Below are positions 43,239 to 52,660 of a stretch of 64,000 bases of DNA, piece after piece. Below the pieces are notes generated by a model. That model saw only the letters and a program-made list of their open reading frames with translations, was not told the origin of the DNA and did not search any database. Position numbers and translations under genes: made by a program. Source of the DNA: Capnocytophaga granulosa ATCC 51502. GTDB lineage: Bacteria; Bacteroidota; Bacteroidia; Flavobacteriales; Flavobacteriaceae. Numbering within the stretch: the stretch's first letter is position 1; each line of letters begins with the position of its first letter. The stretch is from the NCBI RefSeq assembly GCF_000411115.1, contig NZ_KE150255.1:186001-250000 (forward strand), read 5' to 3'.

Positions 43239-45482
43239 ATGACCGCTAAAAAATTGTGGATTTGGCTGGGAGCAACGGTAGCTGCCTCGTTCTTAGTGCT
43301 GATCTTCTACGGAACAGAAATCTACCGTACAGCACCTGACTTCCCAACCAAGATTGTAACAACTGATGGACAAGTTCTCTATGAGGGACAGGACATCAAG
43401 GACGGCCAAAATGTATGGCAGTCCATGGGAGGACAGACCGTGGGCAGTATCTGGGGACATGGTGCCTATATCGCACCTGACTGGAACGCCGATTACCTAC
43501 ACCGCGAATCCCTAATCCTACTTGACTTGCTCGCCCAAAAGGACGGCAAGCACTACCAAGACCTTTCCGACGAGGAACAGGCCAAATACCAAGTACAACT
43601 CAAAAAAGAGTTGCGTACCAACACCTTTGATGAGAAGACTGGTGTGATTACCTTCTCTGCTGAAAGAGCCGAAGCAAGCCGACAAATGGCCGCTTACTAT
43701 ACGAAGCTCTTTATGGACGATCCTTCTATGGATGCTACTCGTAAGAGCTATGCCATTCCTCGCAATGCTATCAAAGACCCTCATCGCATGCAGCAGATGA
43801 ATGCTTTCTTCACCTGGAGCACTTGGGTATGTAGTACCAACCGCCCTGGGGAACAGGTGAGTTATACCAATAACTGGCCGTACGATCCCCTAGTGGGTAA
43901 CGTAGCCTCGACCTCCTTACAGATGTGGTCTGGCTTTAGCGTGCTGATGCTCCTCTTCGGAGTGGGTATCTTGGTCTTCTACCATGCTTACAACAAGGAA
44001 GACGAAGAGAGTGAACACCTCCCTGCACAAGATCCTATGCGTGAGATGAAGCCAACTCCTTCTATGCGAGCTACCCTCAAGTATATCTGGATTGTTTCCC
44101 TACTGATCCTCGTACAGATGCTCGCTGGAGTTATCACCGCTCACTATGGAGTGGAAGGCGAAGGCTTCTTCGGTATTCCGCTTGATTTGATACTACCTCA
44201 GGCTATTTCGCGAAGCTGGCATGTGCAGCTGGCCATCTTCTGGATTGCTACCTCTTGGCTGGCTACTGGCTTGTATATTGCCCCAGCAGTATCAGGACAC
44301 GAACCCAAAGGACAGAAATTAGGGGTAAATATCCTCTTTATCGCCTTGCTGATTGTTGTATTAGGTTCCTTAGCTGGACAATGGTTTGGTGTGATGCAAA
44401 AGTTGGGCTTAGTGGAAAACTTCTACTTTGGACACCAAGGCTATGAGTACTTGGAGTTAGGCCGCTTCTGGCAGATTTTACTGTTTGTGGGGCTTTTCCT
44501 TTGGCTTTTCCTTATGGTAAGAGCACTTATTCCTGCCCTCAAACGCAAAGACGAGAGCCGACATCTCTTACTGCTTTTCGTACTTTCTTCCGTAGCTATC
44601 GCTGCCTTCTATGGGGCAGGACTTATGTATGGCAGACAAACACATATGGCTGTAGCTGAATACTGGCGCTGGTGGGTGGTACACCTCTGGGTAGAAGGGT
44701 TCTTTGAGGTATTCGCTACTGTAGTAGCGGCTTTCCTCTTCTCTCGCTTAGGTCTGTTGCGTATCAAGGTAGCCAGTGTATCAGTACTTTTCTCTACTAT
44801 TGTCTTTTTGGCAGGGGGTATCTTAGGTACGTTTCACCACTTGTATTTCAGTGCTACTCCTACAGGGGTATTAGCCTTGGGAGCTACCTTCAGCGCTATG
44901 GAGATTGTTCCTTTGGTACTGATCGGTTTTGAAGCCTACCATAATTACAAGCTATCACGCACTACCCCATGGATCAAGGCGTATAAGTGGCCTATATACT
45001 GCTTTATTGCCATGTGTTTCTGGAACTTCTTGGGGGCTGGTATCTTCGGCTTTGCGATCAATCCTCCGATTGCCCTCTACTATATCCAAGGGCTAAACAC
45101 CACTGCGGTTCACGGCCATGCTGCCCTCTTCGGGGTATATGGTATATTGGGTATTGGCTTAATTCTCTTTGTTCTTAGAGGACTCTACCCAGAACGCCAC
45201 TGGAATGACCGCCTTATAGGTTGGGCGTTTTGGCTCATCAATATCGGTCTTTTGGTGATGATTTGCGTGAGTATCTTGCCTATTGGTATCATGCAAGCGG
45301 TGGAATCGATTCGCCATGGCTACTGGTCTGCCCGTTCGGTAGAGTTTATGCAAACCGACCTTATGCAGACTATTCGCTGGTTACGCGTCTCAGGCGACTT
45401 GCTTTTGGCCTTCGGTGAATTACTCCTTGTCTATTTCATCATCGGGCTGAAAACAGGTTGGTCTTTAAAAGAGGAACGATAA
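43239..45482 (+). CDS. norZ: Quinol-dependent nitric oxide reductase (qNOR), single large subunit
   Basis: 747 residues from ATG 43239. The N-terminal part replaces the cytochrome c subunit: one helix, then a hydrophilic domain (GQNVWQSMGGQTVGSIWGHG). The heme-copper oxidase-like core follows with haem and non-haem iron ligands in SWHVQLAIFWIA, VVHLWVEGFFEV, GTFHHLYFSA and TTAVHGHAALFG. It reduces two NO to N2O with quinol electrons and mainly serves NO detoxification in host-associated bacteria. No regulator or denitrification gene is adjacent. Confidence 0.9.
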   Translation: MTAKKLWIWLGATVAASFLVLIFYGTEIYRTAPDFPTKIVTTDGQVLYEGQDIKDGQNVWQSMGGQTVGSIWGHGAYIAPDWNADYLHRESLILLDLLAQKDGKHYQDLSDEEQAKYQVQLKKELRTNTFDEKTGVITFSAERAEASRQMAAYYTKLFMDDPSMDATRKSYAIPRNAIKDPHRMQQMNAFFTWSTWVCSTNRPGEQVSYTNNWPYDPLVGNVASTSLQMWSGFSVLMLLFGVGILVFYHAYNKEDEESEHLPAQDPMREMKPTPSMRATLKYIWIVSLLILVQMLAGVITAHYGVEGEGFFGIPLDLILPQAISRSWHVQLAIFWIATSWLATGLYIAPAVSGHEPKGQKLGVNILFIALLIVVLGSLAGQWFGVMQKLGLVENFYFGHQGYEYLELGRFWQILLFVGLFLWLFLMVRALIPALKRKDESRHLLLLFVLSSVAIAAFYGAGLMYGRQTHMAVAEYWRWWVVHLWVEGFFEVFATVVAAFLFSRLGLLRIKVASVSVLFSTIVFLAGGILGTFHHLYFSATPTGVLALGATFSAMEIVPLVLIGFEAYHNYKLSRTTPWIKAYKWPIYCFIAMCFWNFLGAGIFGFAINPPIALYYIQGLNTTAVHGHAALFGVYGILGIGLILFVLRGLYPERHWNDRLIGWAFWLINIGLLVMICVSILPIGIMQAVESIRHGYWSARSVEFMQTDLMQTIRWLRVSGDLLLAFGELLLVYFIIGLKTGWSLKEER

Positions 45483-45484
45483 TA

Positions 45485-45668
45485 ATATAGTGACTAGTGA
45501 CTAATGACTAATGACTAATGACTAGTGACTAGTGACTAGTGATTAATGACCAATGACAATGTCCTAATAGGATTTGTCATTGGTCATTTTTTTATTCACT
45601 TTTCACTCTTCGCTATTCACTCTTCACTCTTCACTTTCCGCTTTTCACTATTCACTTTTCACTATTCA
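45485..45668. repeat. Short-period repeats; 15-bp perfect hairpin terminator at 45545-45588
   Basis: About nine TGACTAA/TGACTAG units, then a hairpin with perfect 15-bp arms (45545-45559 and 45574-45588, core GACCAATGACAA) followed by a T run, then about twelve TTCACTC/TTCACTA units to 45668. It lies between convergent genes, and the hairpin plus T run should stop the reductase transcript. Confidence 0.8.
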
Positions 45669-47429
45669 CTATTTTTTCTCTTCTAGTTTAAAAAACAGCG
45701 TCTGCAAGGGAGCTATATCCACACGCATATGCCCATAGTTACCTTCGCGATGAAAGTGGGTCTGTACCTCCCCATAGAGTTTGTCCACAAGGGGATAGCT
45801 ACCATTGGGCAAATCCCATGTGGAGAGCAGCTCAGGAGGTACTTGTAGCTCAAAGCCAAAACCATCATGCTTGCTGAAGTTGGCTATGATAAGCCACTTG
45901 GTATGGGCAGTTTCCCTGACAAAGCTGTATACCTTATCATTATAATAAGGTGTATGTTCCCTATTATAGCCATGTATGTAACGGAAAGCACCTTCCACAG
46001 GGAGAGAGAGCAATCGGCAATAATAGTCCCTTAGGGCTACCTCTTCGGGGGTGAGTGCGCCCCCATCATAGCGCTTGCCGTTGACCCAACGCTGGAAAGC
46101 TGGCACTCCTATATAATCAAAGATAGAGGTACGGGTAGGCGAGCCAAAGCCTGCTTGCTCTCGTGCTGCCTCCCCTACTTCTTGTCCGAAGTAGACCATT
46201 ACAGAAGCCTCATTCAGGTGGGCACTCACAGCCATAGCTGGTAGGCCATAGTGTGGATTGTGAGCAAACCCATCGCTGGCAATACGCTGCTCATCATGAT
46301 TTTCCATGAAATGAAGCATCTGAGGCCAAATATCGGTAAGGGGTGCCTGTACTTGGTCTATCCTATCGGTGGAATGTTCATAGCAGATGATATCCCGCAA
46401 CGTATCATACAGACCTACCTTATTATAGAGCGCATCCATCTTACCTATATGCAGGTAATCGCGGTAGCTATCAGGGTTGTAGATCTCAGCCATAAGGAAA
46501 GCGTCCGGACGCCTGCTCTTGATATAGGAGTTCAGGTAGCTCCAGAACTCCACGGGCACCATCTCAGCCATATCGTACCTAAAGCCATCTACCCCTAAGG
46601 AGAGCCAAAAAGAAACAATCTCCTTGAACTTGCGCCATGTACTAGGCACTACCCTACTACGCCAAAAGGCATAGTGCGCCCCTACGTCCCAGTGAGCTAC
46701 CTCCAGCGGTAAGCTGTCGAAATCCTTATGCCCATCGGGGGCTACTCCATAGTTGAGCTTAATGGTCTCGTACCAGTCGGTCAGAGCAGGGCTACTGCTA
46801 CGGCTATTGCCTGTCCATTTGGCAGGGTACTCCTTATAAGGGGTCAGCAATAGCGCCCTTAGGGCGGGCTCCTCTGGCAAATAACCCACTGTAGTGGTAG
46901 GCAAGGTAAGGCTTTCTCCTACATTGTAATAGAAGTTATTATCTTGCGTATATTCCACTTGCGTATTGTCCTGTACTCCAAAGTCCTCGACCCCCTTGGG
47001 GTTACTGATGGAGTGGTAGCAGCGTGCCACATGATTGGGCACCATATCTATGACCACCTTCATTCCATGCTGGTGAATACGCTCTACAAGAGCTACAAAC
47101 TCCTCCAAACGCCGTGTAGGGTCGTCGGCCAAGTCGGGATTGACATTATAAGAATCCTTGATTGCATAGGGAGATCCTGCACGTCCCTTGACCAAATAAG
47201 GGATATCATTGGGCACCCCTATGGCTGTATAATCCCCGACCAAAGCATGATGGAGCACCCCTGTCAGCCAAATATGGGTAGTACCTAACTGCTTAATACC
47301 TTCTAAAGCTGCATCGGTAAAGTCGGAAAACTTCCCTACGCCATTTTCTTCCTTTGTCCCATAGGGGACATTACGCGTACAGGTATTGCCAAAGAGGCGT
47401 ACCAGTACTTGATAGACAATCGTTTTCAA
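45669..47429 (-). CDS. Cytoplasmic GH13 alpha-amylase family enzyme
   Basis: 586 residues with no signal peptide. GH13 regions: VVIDMVPNHVAR, GVDGFRYDMAEM with the nucleophile, FLMAEIYNPD with the acid Glu and FMENHDEQRIAS with the third Asp. The start is a TTG at 47429 (KTIVYQVLVRLFGN); no ATG lies near, and the N-terminal strand is needed for the barrel. It probably breaks down glycogen or maltodextrins in the cell. It is separate from the glycogen operon by the nitric oxide reductase gene. Confidence 0.8.
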   Translation of the reverse strand: MKTIVYQVLVRLFGNTCTRNVPYGTKEENGVGKFSDFTDAALEGIKQLGTTHIWLTGVLHHALVGDYTAIGVPNDIPYLVKGRAGSPYAIKDSYNVNPDLADDPTRRLEEFVALVERIHQHGMKVVIDMVPNHVARCYHSISNPKGVEDFGVQDNTQVEYTQDNNFYYNVGESLTLPTTTVGYLPEEPALRALLLTPYKEYPAKWTGNSRSSSPALTDWYETIKLNYGVAPDGHKDFDSLPLEVAHWDVGAHYAFWRSRVVPSTWRKFKEIVSFWLSLGVDGFRYDMAEMVPVEFWSYLNSYIKSRRPDAFLMAEIYNPDSYRDYLHIGKMDALYNKVGLYDTLRDIICYEHSTDRIDQVQAPLTDIWPQMLHFMENHDEQRIASDGFAHNPHYGLPAMAVSAHLNEASVMVYFGQEVGEAAREQAGFGSPTRTSIFDYIGVPAFQRWVNGKRYDGGALTPEEVALRDYYCRLLSLPVEGAFRYIHGYNREHTPYYNDKVYSFVRETAHTKWLIIANFSKHDGFGFELQVPPELLSTWDLPNGSYPLVDKLYGEVQTHFHREGNYGHMRVDIAPLQTLFFKLEEKK

Positions 47430-47470
47430 TTGTTAATGGTTAATAGTTAGTGGTTAGTGATTAGCCATTT
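47427..47470. repeat. Short-period repeat (GTTAATG/GTTAGTG)
   Basis: TTGTTAATGGTTAATAGTTAG and related 7-8-bp units directly before the TTG start of the amylase gene. They may have replaced the original start region. Confidence 0.55.
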
Positions 47471-47556
47471 AGCTAAAATCCTATAACCTTTATTCCTTAA
47501 ATTCTAAAACTCAAAACTTTTTTACTTTTTACCTTTTACTTTTTACATAAAAGTTG

Positions 47557-47564
47557 TATCTTTG
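47557..47564 (+). promoter_or_regulatory. -7 box of the superoxide dismutase gene
   Basis: TATCTTTG, 56 nt before ATG 47620. The -33 region is T-rich without a clear TTTG. Confidence 0.6.
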
Positions 47565-47619
47565 CCCCGTACTTCTAACCCAACCCAAATTATTTTCCCC
47601 TTACTTAATCCATTACAAC

Positions 47620-48375
47620 ATGAAAAGATTTATTCTACCAGGGGTATTGGCTGCGGTTGCTTCCTGCCACTGCCCAAAGACAGCACAATCGGCTGCTCAA
47701 GAAACTGTAAAACAATCAGTTGCTCAAGAGAATTGGGGCAATCCCGCCGATGTAAAAGCCCAAGGCAAATTCCAACTCTCTGGTCTTGCTTATGGTTATA
47801 GCGACTTAGAACCTTATATAGACGGGCGCACCATGTCTATCCACTATTCTAAGCACTATTTGGGTTATACCAACAACCTAAACAAGGCCATTGCGGGTAC
47901 TGCCCTTGAGAGTCAAAGCATAGAGCAAATCCTCTCTTCCCTTGACCTGAACAACAAAGCCGTACGCAACAACGCAGGAGGGTACTACAACCACACCCTA
48001 TTTTGGGAAGTGATGACCCCCAAGAAAACCGCCCCACAAGGCAAGCTCTTAGAGCAAATCAACGCTGACTTCGGTTCGTTTGAGAACTTCAAAAACCAGT
48101 TTGCCGATGCTGCTGCTAAGCAATTTGGTTCAGGTTGGGCATGGCTTGTAGTAGGAAAAGACGGCAAGCTACACATAGGTGATACTCCTAATCAGGACAA
48201 CCCACTAATGCCTAATATGCCTATACAAGGCACTCCTATCCTAGCCCTAGACGTATGGGAACACGCTTATTACCTAAAATACCAAAACCAACGTCCTAAA
48301 TACATTGATGCTTTCTTCAATGTAATCAACTGGGACAAAGTAGCGGAAAAGTTCGAAAACGCGAGACGCCAATAA
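47620..48375 (+). CDS. Fe/Mn superoxide dismutase, probably exported as a lipoprotein
   Basis: 251 residues from ATG 47620. Fe/Mn SOD motifs: SIHYSKHYLGY (His ligand), GGYYNHTLFW (His ligand), GSGWAWLVV and DVWEHAYYLKYQ (Asp and His ligands). The odd part is the first 45 residues. MKRFILPGVLAAVASCHC is like a lipoprotein signal peptide, followed by a polar Gln/Ala-rich spacer, while most SODs of this family are cytoplasmic. An envelope enzyme would guard against superoxide from host cells or oxygen. Fe versus Mn cannot be told safely. Confidence 0.85.
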   Translation: MKRFILPGVLAAVASCHCPKTAQSAAQETVKQSVAQENWGNPADVKAQGKFQLSGLAYGYSDLEPYIDGRTMSIHYSKHYLGYTNNLNKAIAGTALESQSIEQILSSLDLNNKAVRNNAGGYYNHTLFWEVMTPKKTAPQGKLLEQINADFGSFENFKNQFADAAAKQFGSGWAWLVVGKDGKLHIGDTPNQDNPLMPNMPIQGTPILALDVWEHAYYLKYQNQRPKYIDAFFNVINWDKVAEKFENARRQ

Positions 48376-48471
48376 CTAGAGACTAATGACAAGTGACTAG
48401 TGACTAATGACAGGCGACTAATATCATGATAGGATTTGTCACTAGTCGTTAGTCATTAGTCATTATTTTTG
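48376..48471. terminator. Repeat-built bidirectional terminator after the SOD gene
   Basis: TGACTAA/TGACTAG units on the left and TTAGTCA/TCACTAG units on the right of a centre near 48425-48433. They form an imperfect dyad between convergent genes, with ATTATTTTTG at the end. Confidence 0.6.
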
Positions 48472-49117
48472 TTTCCACATAAGCTCCTTCAGGTACTTGG
48501 TTGATAATGGCCTCACGATAGCCCTGCCATAAGTATCCTCCCGGCAACCACAGTTCATTGACGCCCTCTTCATTACCTGTAGGCATTCTTAGGTGAAAAT
48601 CCGTGGGACAAAGCACATCTATACGAGAGAGTTCTCTCCCTGCCCACTTACCATGTGGTATCCCTAAGGCTGCTTCTATCTTCTCTACAGATCCATTGGC
48701 CTGTTCTAATAAACAATCCATCTGCTCCTTAGGAATCACAAACTGACAGTTATCTGGGCGGCCTATGAGCGCTCTCCCATATTTGTCCAAAATATCCTTG
48801 GGCACTATATAAGAGGCTCCCTGTACAAAACTTCCTAAATGCACTGCTATATAATTGGGACAGAGATAGGAAGCCGGCTTAGGACGCTTTCCCTTACTCA
48901 TTTTCATAAGTATAGCACTATCTGTCCCTTGCTGATAATGTACCCGCTGGCATGTCTCCCACGAATCAGGAGCCAAAAACACCGCCTTGCAATCCTCTAT
49001 TCGGCTAAAGACAAAGGAGTTTCTCACCGCTTCCCTCCATAGGAGTTCCTGCTGTGCGTAGAGTTTCCCTACAAACAAAAGGGAAATAAAGAGTATTTTC
49101 TTTAAAACTGATTTCAT
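48449..49117 (-). CDS. Exported protein of unknown function
   Basis: 222 residues. Signal peptide MKSVLKKILFISLLFVGKLYAQ. Five cysteines are spread through the mature protein (EDCKAVF, WETCQRV, YLCPNY, DNCQFV, MDCLLE), and there are many short turns with Pro and Gly. I do not recognise it. Its end lies in the SOD terminator repeat, so the last residues (KIMTND) come from the repeat. It is downstream of sufD but beyond a strong terminator. Confidence 0.5.
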   Translation of the reverse strand: MKSVLKKILFISLLFVGKLYAQQELLWREAVRNSFVFSRIEDCKAVFLAPDSWETCQRVHYQQGTDSAILMKMSKGKRPKPASYLCPNYIAVHLGSFVQGASYIVPKDILDKYGRALIGRPDNCQFVIPKEQMDCLLEQANGSVEKIEAALGIPHGKWAGRELSRIDVLCPTDFHLRMPTGNEEGVNELWLPGGYLWQGYREAIINQVPEGAYVETKIMTND

Positions 49118-49185
49118 ATCATCTTTGTAGGCCCTACAAAATTACGTTTTTTCTTTCAAATAACCTCATTTTTTAATAAAAAAAA

Positions 49186-49218
49186 CTCCTGTGGATTATA
49201 CTATTTATTCCACAGGAG
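49186..49218 (-). terminator. Terminator of the suf genes
   Basis: Perfect arms CTCCTGTGGA (49186-49195) and TCCACAGGAG (49209-49218). On the minus strand the stem is followed by a long T run. It closes transcription 31 nt after sufD, so no sufS is read from the same transcript. Confidence 0.85.
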
Positions 49219-49248
49219 CTAAAATCTATTTTTAGTGAAGACATTTGA

Positions 49249-50547
49249 CTAAAAATCAACTTTGACATCTAATTTCTCAGCGATGATCTTATTGATATAG
49301 TCTGAGAGTGCGGGTATCTTGACGCTCTCCAATACTGTATTGGCAAAGGCATAGGTAAGCAGGGCAGCGGCTTCCTTCTTCCCAATCCCTCGTGTCTGTA
49401 AGTAAAACAGTGAATCAGGACTAAGTGAACCCACGGTACAGCCATGAGAGCACTTCACATCATCGGCAAAGATTTCCAATTGGGGTTTGGTATATACAGT
49501 TGCCTTTTCTGAAAGTAAAATATTGTCATTCTGCTGGTAAGCATTCGTTTTCTGAGCAATCTGCTCAACCATGATTTTCCCATTGAAAACATTGGTTGCC
49601 TCCCCATCTACAATACTCTTATAGTCCTGATGGCTCTCACAATTAGGGTGCGCATGGTTCACCAAGGTATAATGATCGGTATGTTGCTGACCTTCGAGTA
49701 TACTCAATCCCTTGAGTGTAGATTCCAAGTATTCCCCATGGTGATAGAAATTCAAGTTGTTACGGGTGAGTGTTCCTCCAAAAGAGAAGGTATGTACACT
49801 GGCATGGCTCTGCCCCTCTTGAGAGATATAAGTATTGTCTATCAGGGAGGCTTGGAGCACATCATTCTGCAATTTGTAGTAGTCCAAATGTGCCTCTTTG
49901 GCTACAAATACTTCTGTTACGGCATTGGTCAATACCTGTGCTTGGGAGAGGTTGTGGTGCATCTCAATCACCTTCAGCTCTGCTCGTTCCCCTACCGAGA
50001 TGATATTACGAGGCTGGAAACAAGTAGGTGTACCCACATCGCTCAAGTATAATAGCTGAATGGGCTTTTCCACAACCTTGCCCTTGGGTACTTCTATATA
50101 CACCCCCTCGGCGGCATAAGCTGTATTAAGGGCAGTAAAGACATCACCTTTCTCGGTAGCTGCATTAAAATATCTGCCCACAAAGTCAGCTCCTCCCTTG
50201 TGCAAAGCCTCCAACAGCGGCGTTACGGTAAAGTCGGCCACAGCGGCATCGGACATCTCAGAGCTAAAGAAGCCATTGACAAAGACCAAGAGATGGCTAC
50301 CCTCTATCCTATAAGGGTGCAGGGCCTCTGCCGCTAGTGTCTTTTTAGCATGGGTAGGTTGCCACAACGTGTAGTCAGTGGCTTGTACTCCCTCAAGGGA
50401 AGTATACTTCCATGCCTCTATCTTCTTATGAGGAAAGCCATTAGAAGCAAAGAAGCGCAAAGCCTCTTGGCGGATGTCCTTTAGTATATCGTCCTTGTGA
50501 GGAAACTGCGCAAAGGCTGCTTCCCATTTGTCTTTTAAATTAGTCAT
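49249..50547 (-). CDS. sufD: Fe-S cluster assembly protein SufD
   Basis: 432 residues. SufD forms the SufBC2D scaffold for iron-sulfur cluster building. Typical features are the N-terminal helical part (KIEAWKYTSLEGV), the long beta helix with repeated strands, and the C-terminal DDVKCSHGCTVGSLSPDSLFYLQTRGI. It follows sufC by 41 nt, with short TTAGTCA repeats between. Confidence 0.9.
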   Translation of the reverse strand: MTNLKDKWEAAFAQFPHKDDILKDIRQEALRFFASNGFPHKKIEAWKYTSLEGVQATDYTLWQPTHAKKTLAAEALHPYRIEGSHLLVFVNGFFSSEMSDAAVADFTVTPLLEALHKGGADFVGRYFNAATEKGDVFTALNTAYAAEGVYIEVPKGKVVEKPIQLLYLSDVGTPTCFQPRNIISVGERAELKVIEMHHNLSQAQVLTNAVTEVFVAKEAHLDYYKLQNDVLQASLIDNTYISQEGQSHASVHTFSFGGTLTRNNLNFYHHGEYLESTLKGLSILEGQQHTDHYTLVNHAHPNCESHQDYKSIVDGEATNVFNGKIMVEQIAQKTNAYQQNDNILLSEKATVYTKPQLEIFADDVKCSHGCTVGSLSPDSLFYLQTRGIGKKEAAALLTYAFANTVLESVKIPALSDYINKIIAEKLDVKVDF

Positions 50548-50592
50548 TAGTTGTTCGTAATTAGTCGTTAGTCACTTGTCATTAGTCACTAT
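50545..50592. repeat. Short-period repeat (TTAGTCA type) between sufC and sufD
   Basis: ATTAGTTGTTCGTAATTAGTCGTTAGTCACTTGTCATTAGTCACTATT, 7-bp units. Unlike most of these repeats it lies between two genes of one operon. Confidence 0.6.
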
Positions 50593-51326
50593 TTAAGCCA
50601 ATCATATCCTTTTTCTTCCAACTCCAAGGCGAGGTGTTTGTCCCCTGTTTTCACGATTTTACCATCGGAAAGCACATGAACATAGTCAGGGACAATGTAG
50701 TCCAAAAGGCGTTGGTAGTGGGTGATAACGATCACAGCGTTGTCCTTATTCTTGAGTTTGTTCACACCATTGGCCACAATGCGCAGCGCATCTATATCCA
50801 AGCCTGAATCCGTCTCGTCAAGGATTGCAATTTTAGGCTCTAGCATAGCCATTTGGAAGATTTCGTTGCGCTTCTTCTCCCCTCCAGAGAAACCTTGGTT
50901 AAGGGAGCGTGCCAAAAAGTCTGGGTTGATTTCCAAGAGAGCAGCTTTTTCACGTATCTTCTTAAGGAGTTCGCCAGCGGACATCTCAGGCAGTCCTTGT
51001 GCCTTGCGGCTCTCGTTGATTGCCGTTTTGATAAAGTTGGTTACTGATATACCAGGTATTTCCACGGGATACTGAAACGACATAAAGATACCCTTATGTG
51101 CACGCTCTTCAGGGGCATCCTCCAAAAGGCTTTCCCCGTTGAGGATCACATCCCCTTGAGTTACCTCAAAGTTCTCATTGCCTGCAATTACGGAAGAGAG
51201 CGTAGATTTGCCTGCTCCGTTAGGCCCCATAATTGCATGTACTTCACCTGCTTTCACTTCTAAGTTGATTCCTTTAAGGATTTCCTTACCATCCACACCC
51301 GCGTGGAGATCTTTTATTATTAACAT
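50589..51326 (-). CDS. sufC: Fe-S cluster assembly ATPase SufC
   Basis: 245 residues, ABC ATPase. Walker A is GPNGAGKSTL, the signature LNQGFSGGEKKRNEI and Walker B IAILDETDSGLD. It works with SufB and SufD. sufB, expected directly upstream, is missing: in its place are an Uma2 remnant and a restriction-modification pair. I see no consensus promoter within 40 nt of the ATG. Confidence 0.95.
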   Translation of the reverse strand: MLIIKDLHAGVDGKEILKGINLEVKAGEVHAIMGPNGAGKSTLSSVIAGNENFEVTQGDVILNGESLLEDAPEERAHKGIFMSFQYPVEIPGISVTNFIKTAINESRKAQGLPEMSAGELLKKIREKAALLEINPDFLARSLNQGFSGGEKKRNEIFQMAMLEPKIAILDETDSGLDIDALRIVANGVNKLKNKDNAVIVITHYQRLLDYIVPDYVHVLSDGKIVKTGDKHLALELEEKGYDWLK

Positions 51327-51363
51327 TCTTGATAATTTTATAGGTTGTTATATTTTCTGATTT

Positions 51364-51592
51364 TTAGTTCTCTGAAAAAATATCGTCTGTGCTTATCTCA
51401 AGCATAGGGAACTTTTCTGATGGGATATTTCCTTCTACTATATTCATAGGATTCAAATACTTACCGTCCTTAAGCACATAGACCAATACATTTAAAGATC
51501 TCTACCCGTTCCTTGAACTTCCACAACAGATAGTCCGCATACGAATACACCCCATAGAGAGGATCTAACTGATTGATATTAGTGATTTCCAT
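51364..51592 (-). pseudogene. Uma2 family endonuclease remnant (both ends, middle deleted)
   Basis: ATG 51592 opens MEITNINQLDPL and YSYADYLLWKFKERVEIFK, the same start as the full Uma2 gene at 55296-55871. After about 34 codons the Uma2 match ends and the frame closes soon after. In the next frame YVLKDGKYLNP...EISTDDIFSEN matches the C-terminal 40 residues of the same family and ends at 51364. About 115 residues, including the nuclease residues, are gone. The junction is near 51487-51492. Confidence 0.8.
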
Positions 51593-51606
51593 TAGTTATT
51601 GGTTTT

Positions 51607-52659
51607 CTAAGGGATCAAACTCTTTAGTATATAATATCTTTCATAATTGTAAATCCCCTGAGCATTAAAAATACTTTGGTTATAGTATTTTGTCCATACT
51701 TTATTCTCTTGAATACGTCCTTTTATGAGAGTATCATTCTCTATAAGCAAAAGTTCTGAAAACAAATACCAATCCTTAAGTTGTTTTCTATATGCTTCTT
51801 TTCCTCTGTTGTTTTCATTTACTAGAAAATAGAATTTGGTTAGAAATTCTGGAGTGGAAATAGCATTAATAATCTCCAAAATTTGCTCCATTGTATGATT
51901 TTCTCCTGAAAGAAAATCCCATAACTCACTGGAGAGCAGCACCTCTTCCTTTGCAAAGTACTTTGACATATTGACTATAGAATCAAAGAACCTATCTTTG
52001 TCATAGGATGTAGGTGTGTTTGGATCTTCTGTTGGGTCAAAAGGGAATCCTATATAAAACCTTATCTGCTTATCAGGAAATAACTTATGTAAAACCGCCT
52101 TCCCTTCCAGAATCTTTTGTTTCTCTCCTCGCATCTCTCCTGCATTAGGCCTTACAGACTTGAGTTCAATAGCAGTAATAGTGCCCCTCTCATGGATAAA
52201 CACATCTGCTGAAAAGTCTATAGCCTTTGTCTGAGGCGTATGCTCTTCTTGAAAAAGCATACTATTTTCTCTTGCAAGGTCAGGTAGTTGCTGACTATTA
52301 CTCAATTCTGTAATAATCTGAGAGATACTATCCTTTTGTCCTCGTGTGATATATTGACTTCCTAAACGCTTTCCTGTATATTCTCTTTTTTCTCCATTGG
52401 AGAGATGATGAGCTATATTTTCAAAGAACTGCTGGCCTAAGGTAGTATTCAAGCCATGTAACCAACTACTCAATGTTATAAAGAAAGGTATACTAGGAAC
52501 CTTTCCTTTAAGCTCTTCTGCGAAAGCATTCAAAAAAGCCTCATGAAAAGGAGCATTTCTATTCACAGAAGTATCTTCTGGAAACTTATCAAATCTGTTT
52601 ATAAGTGTTTTGATTACCTCTGTTGCTATTCTTTCTTTTTGAATATTTGATAAAGTCAT
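51607..52659 (-). CDS. TdeIII-type type II restriction endonuclease
   Basis: 350 residues. The nuclease core is IDFSADVFIHERGTITAIELKSVRPNAG, with Asp and ExK of the PD-(D/E)XK fold. The overall layout matches the TdeIII family as I remember it; TdeIII is recorded as cutting GGNCC, but this protein's site cannot be read. It starts 1 nt after the methyltransferase gene, so the pair is co-translated, and the DNA is visibly AT-richer than its surroundings, consistent with transfer. Confidence 0.75.
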   Translation of the reverse strand: MTLSNIQKERIATEVIKTLINRFDKFPEDTSVNRNAPFHEAFLNAFAEELKGKVPSIPFFITLSSWLHGLNTTLGQQFFENIAHHLSNGEKREYTGKRLGSQYITRGQKDSISQIITELSNSQQLPDLARENSMLFQEEHTPQTKAIDFSADVFIHERGTITAIELKSVRPNAGEMRGEKQKILEGKAVLHKLFPDKQIRFYIGFPFDPTEDPNTPTSYDKDRFFDSIVNMSKYFAKEEVLLSSELWDFLSGENHTMEQILEIINAISTPEFLTKFYFLVNENNRGKEAYRKQLKDWYLFSELLLIENDTLIKGRIQENKVWTKYYNQSIFNAQGIYNYERYYILKSLIP

Positions 52660-52660
52660 T

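Noticed and set aside
45485..45668. Possible CRISPR array
   Set aside because: The repeat units are 7 bp, contiguous and degenerate, with no spacers and no cas genes nearby.
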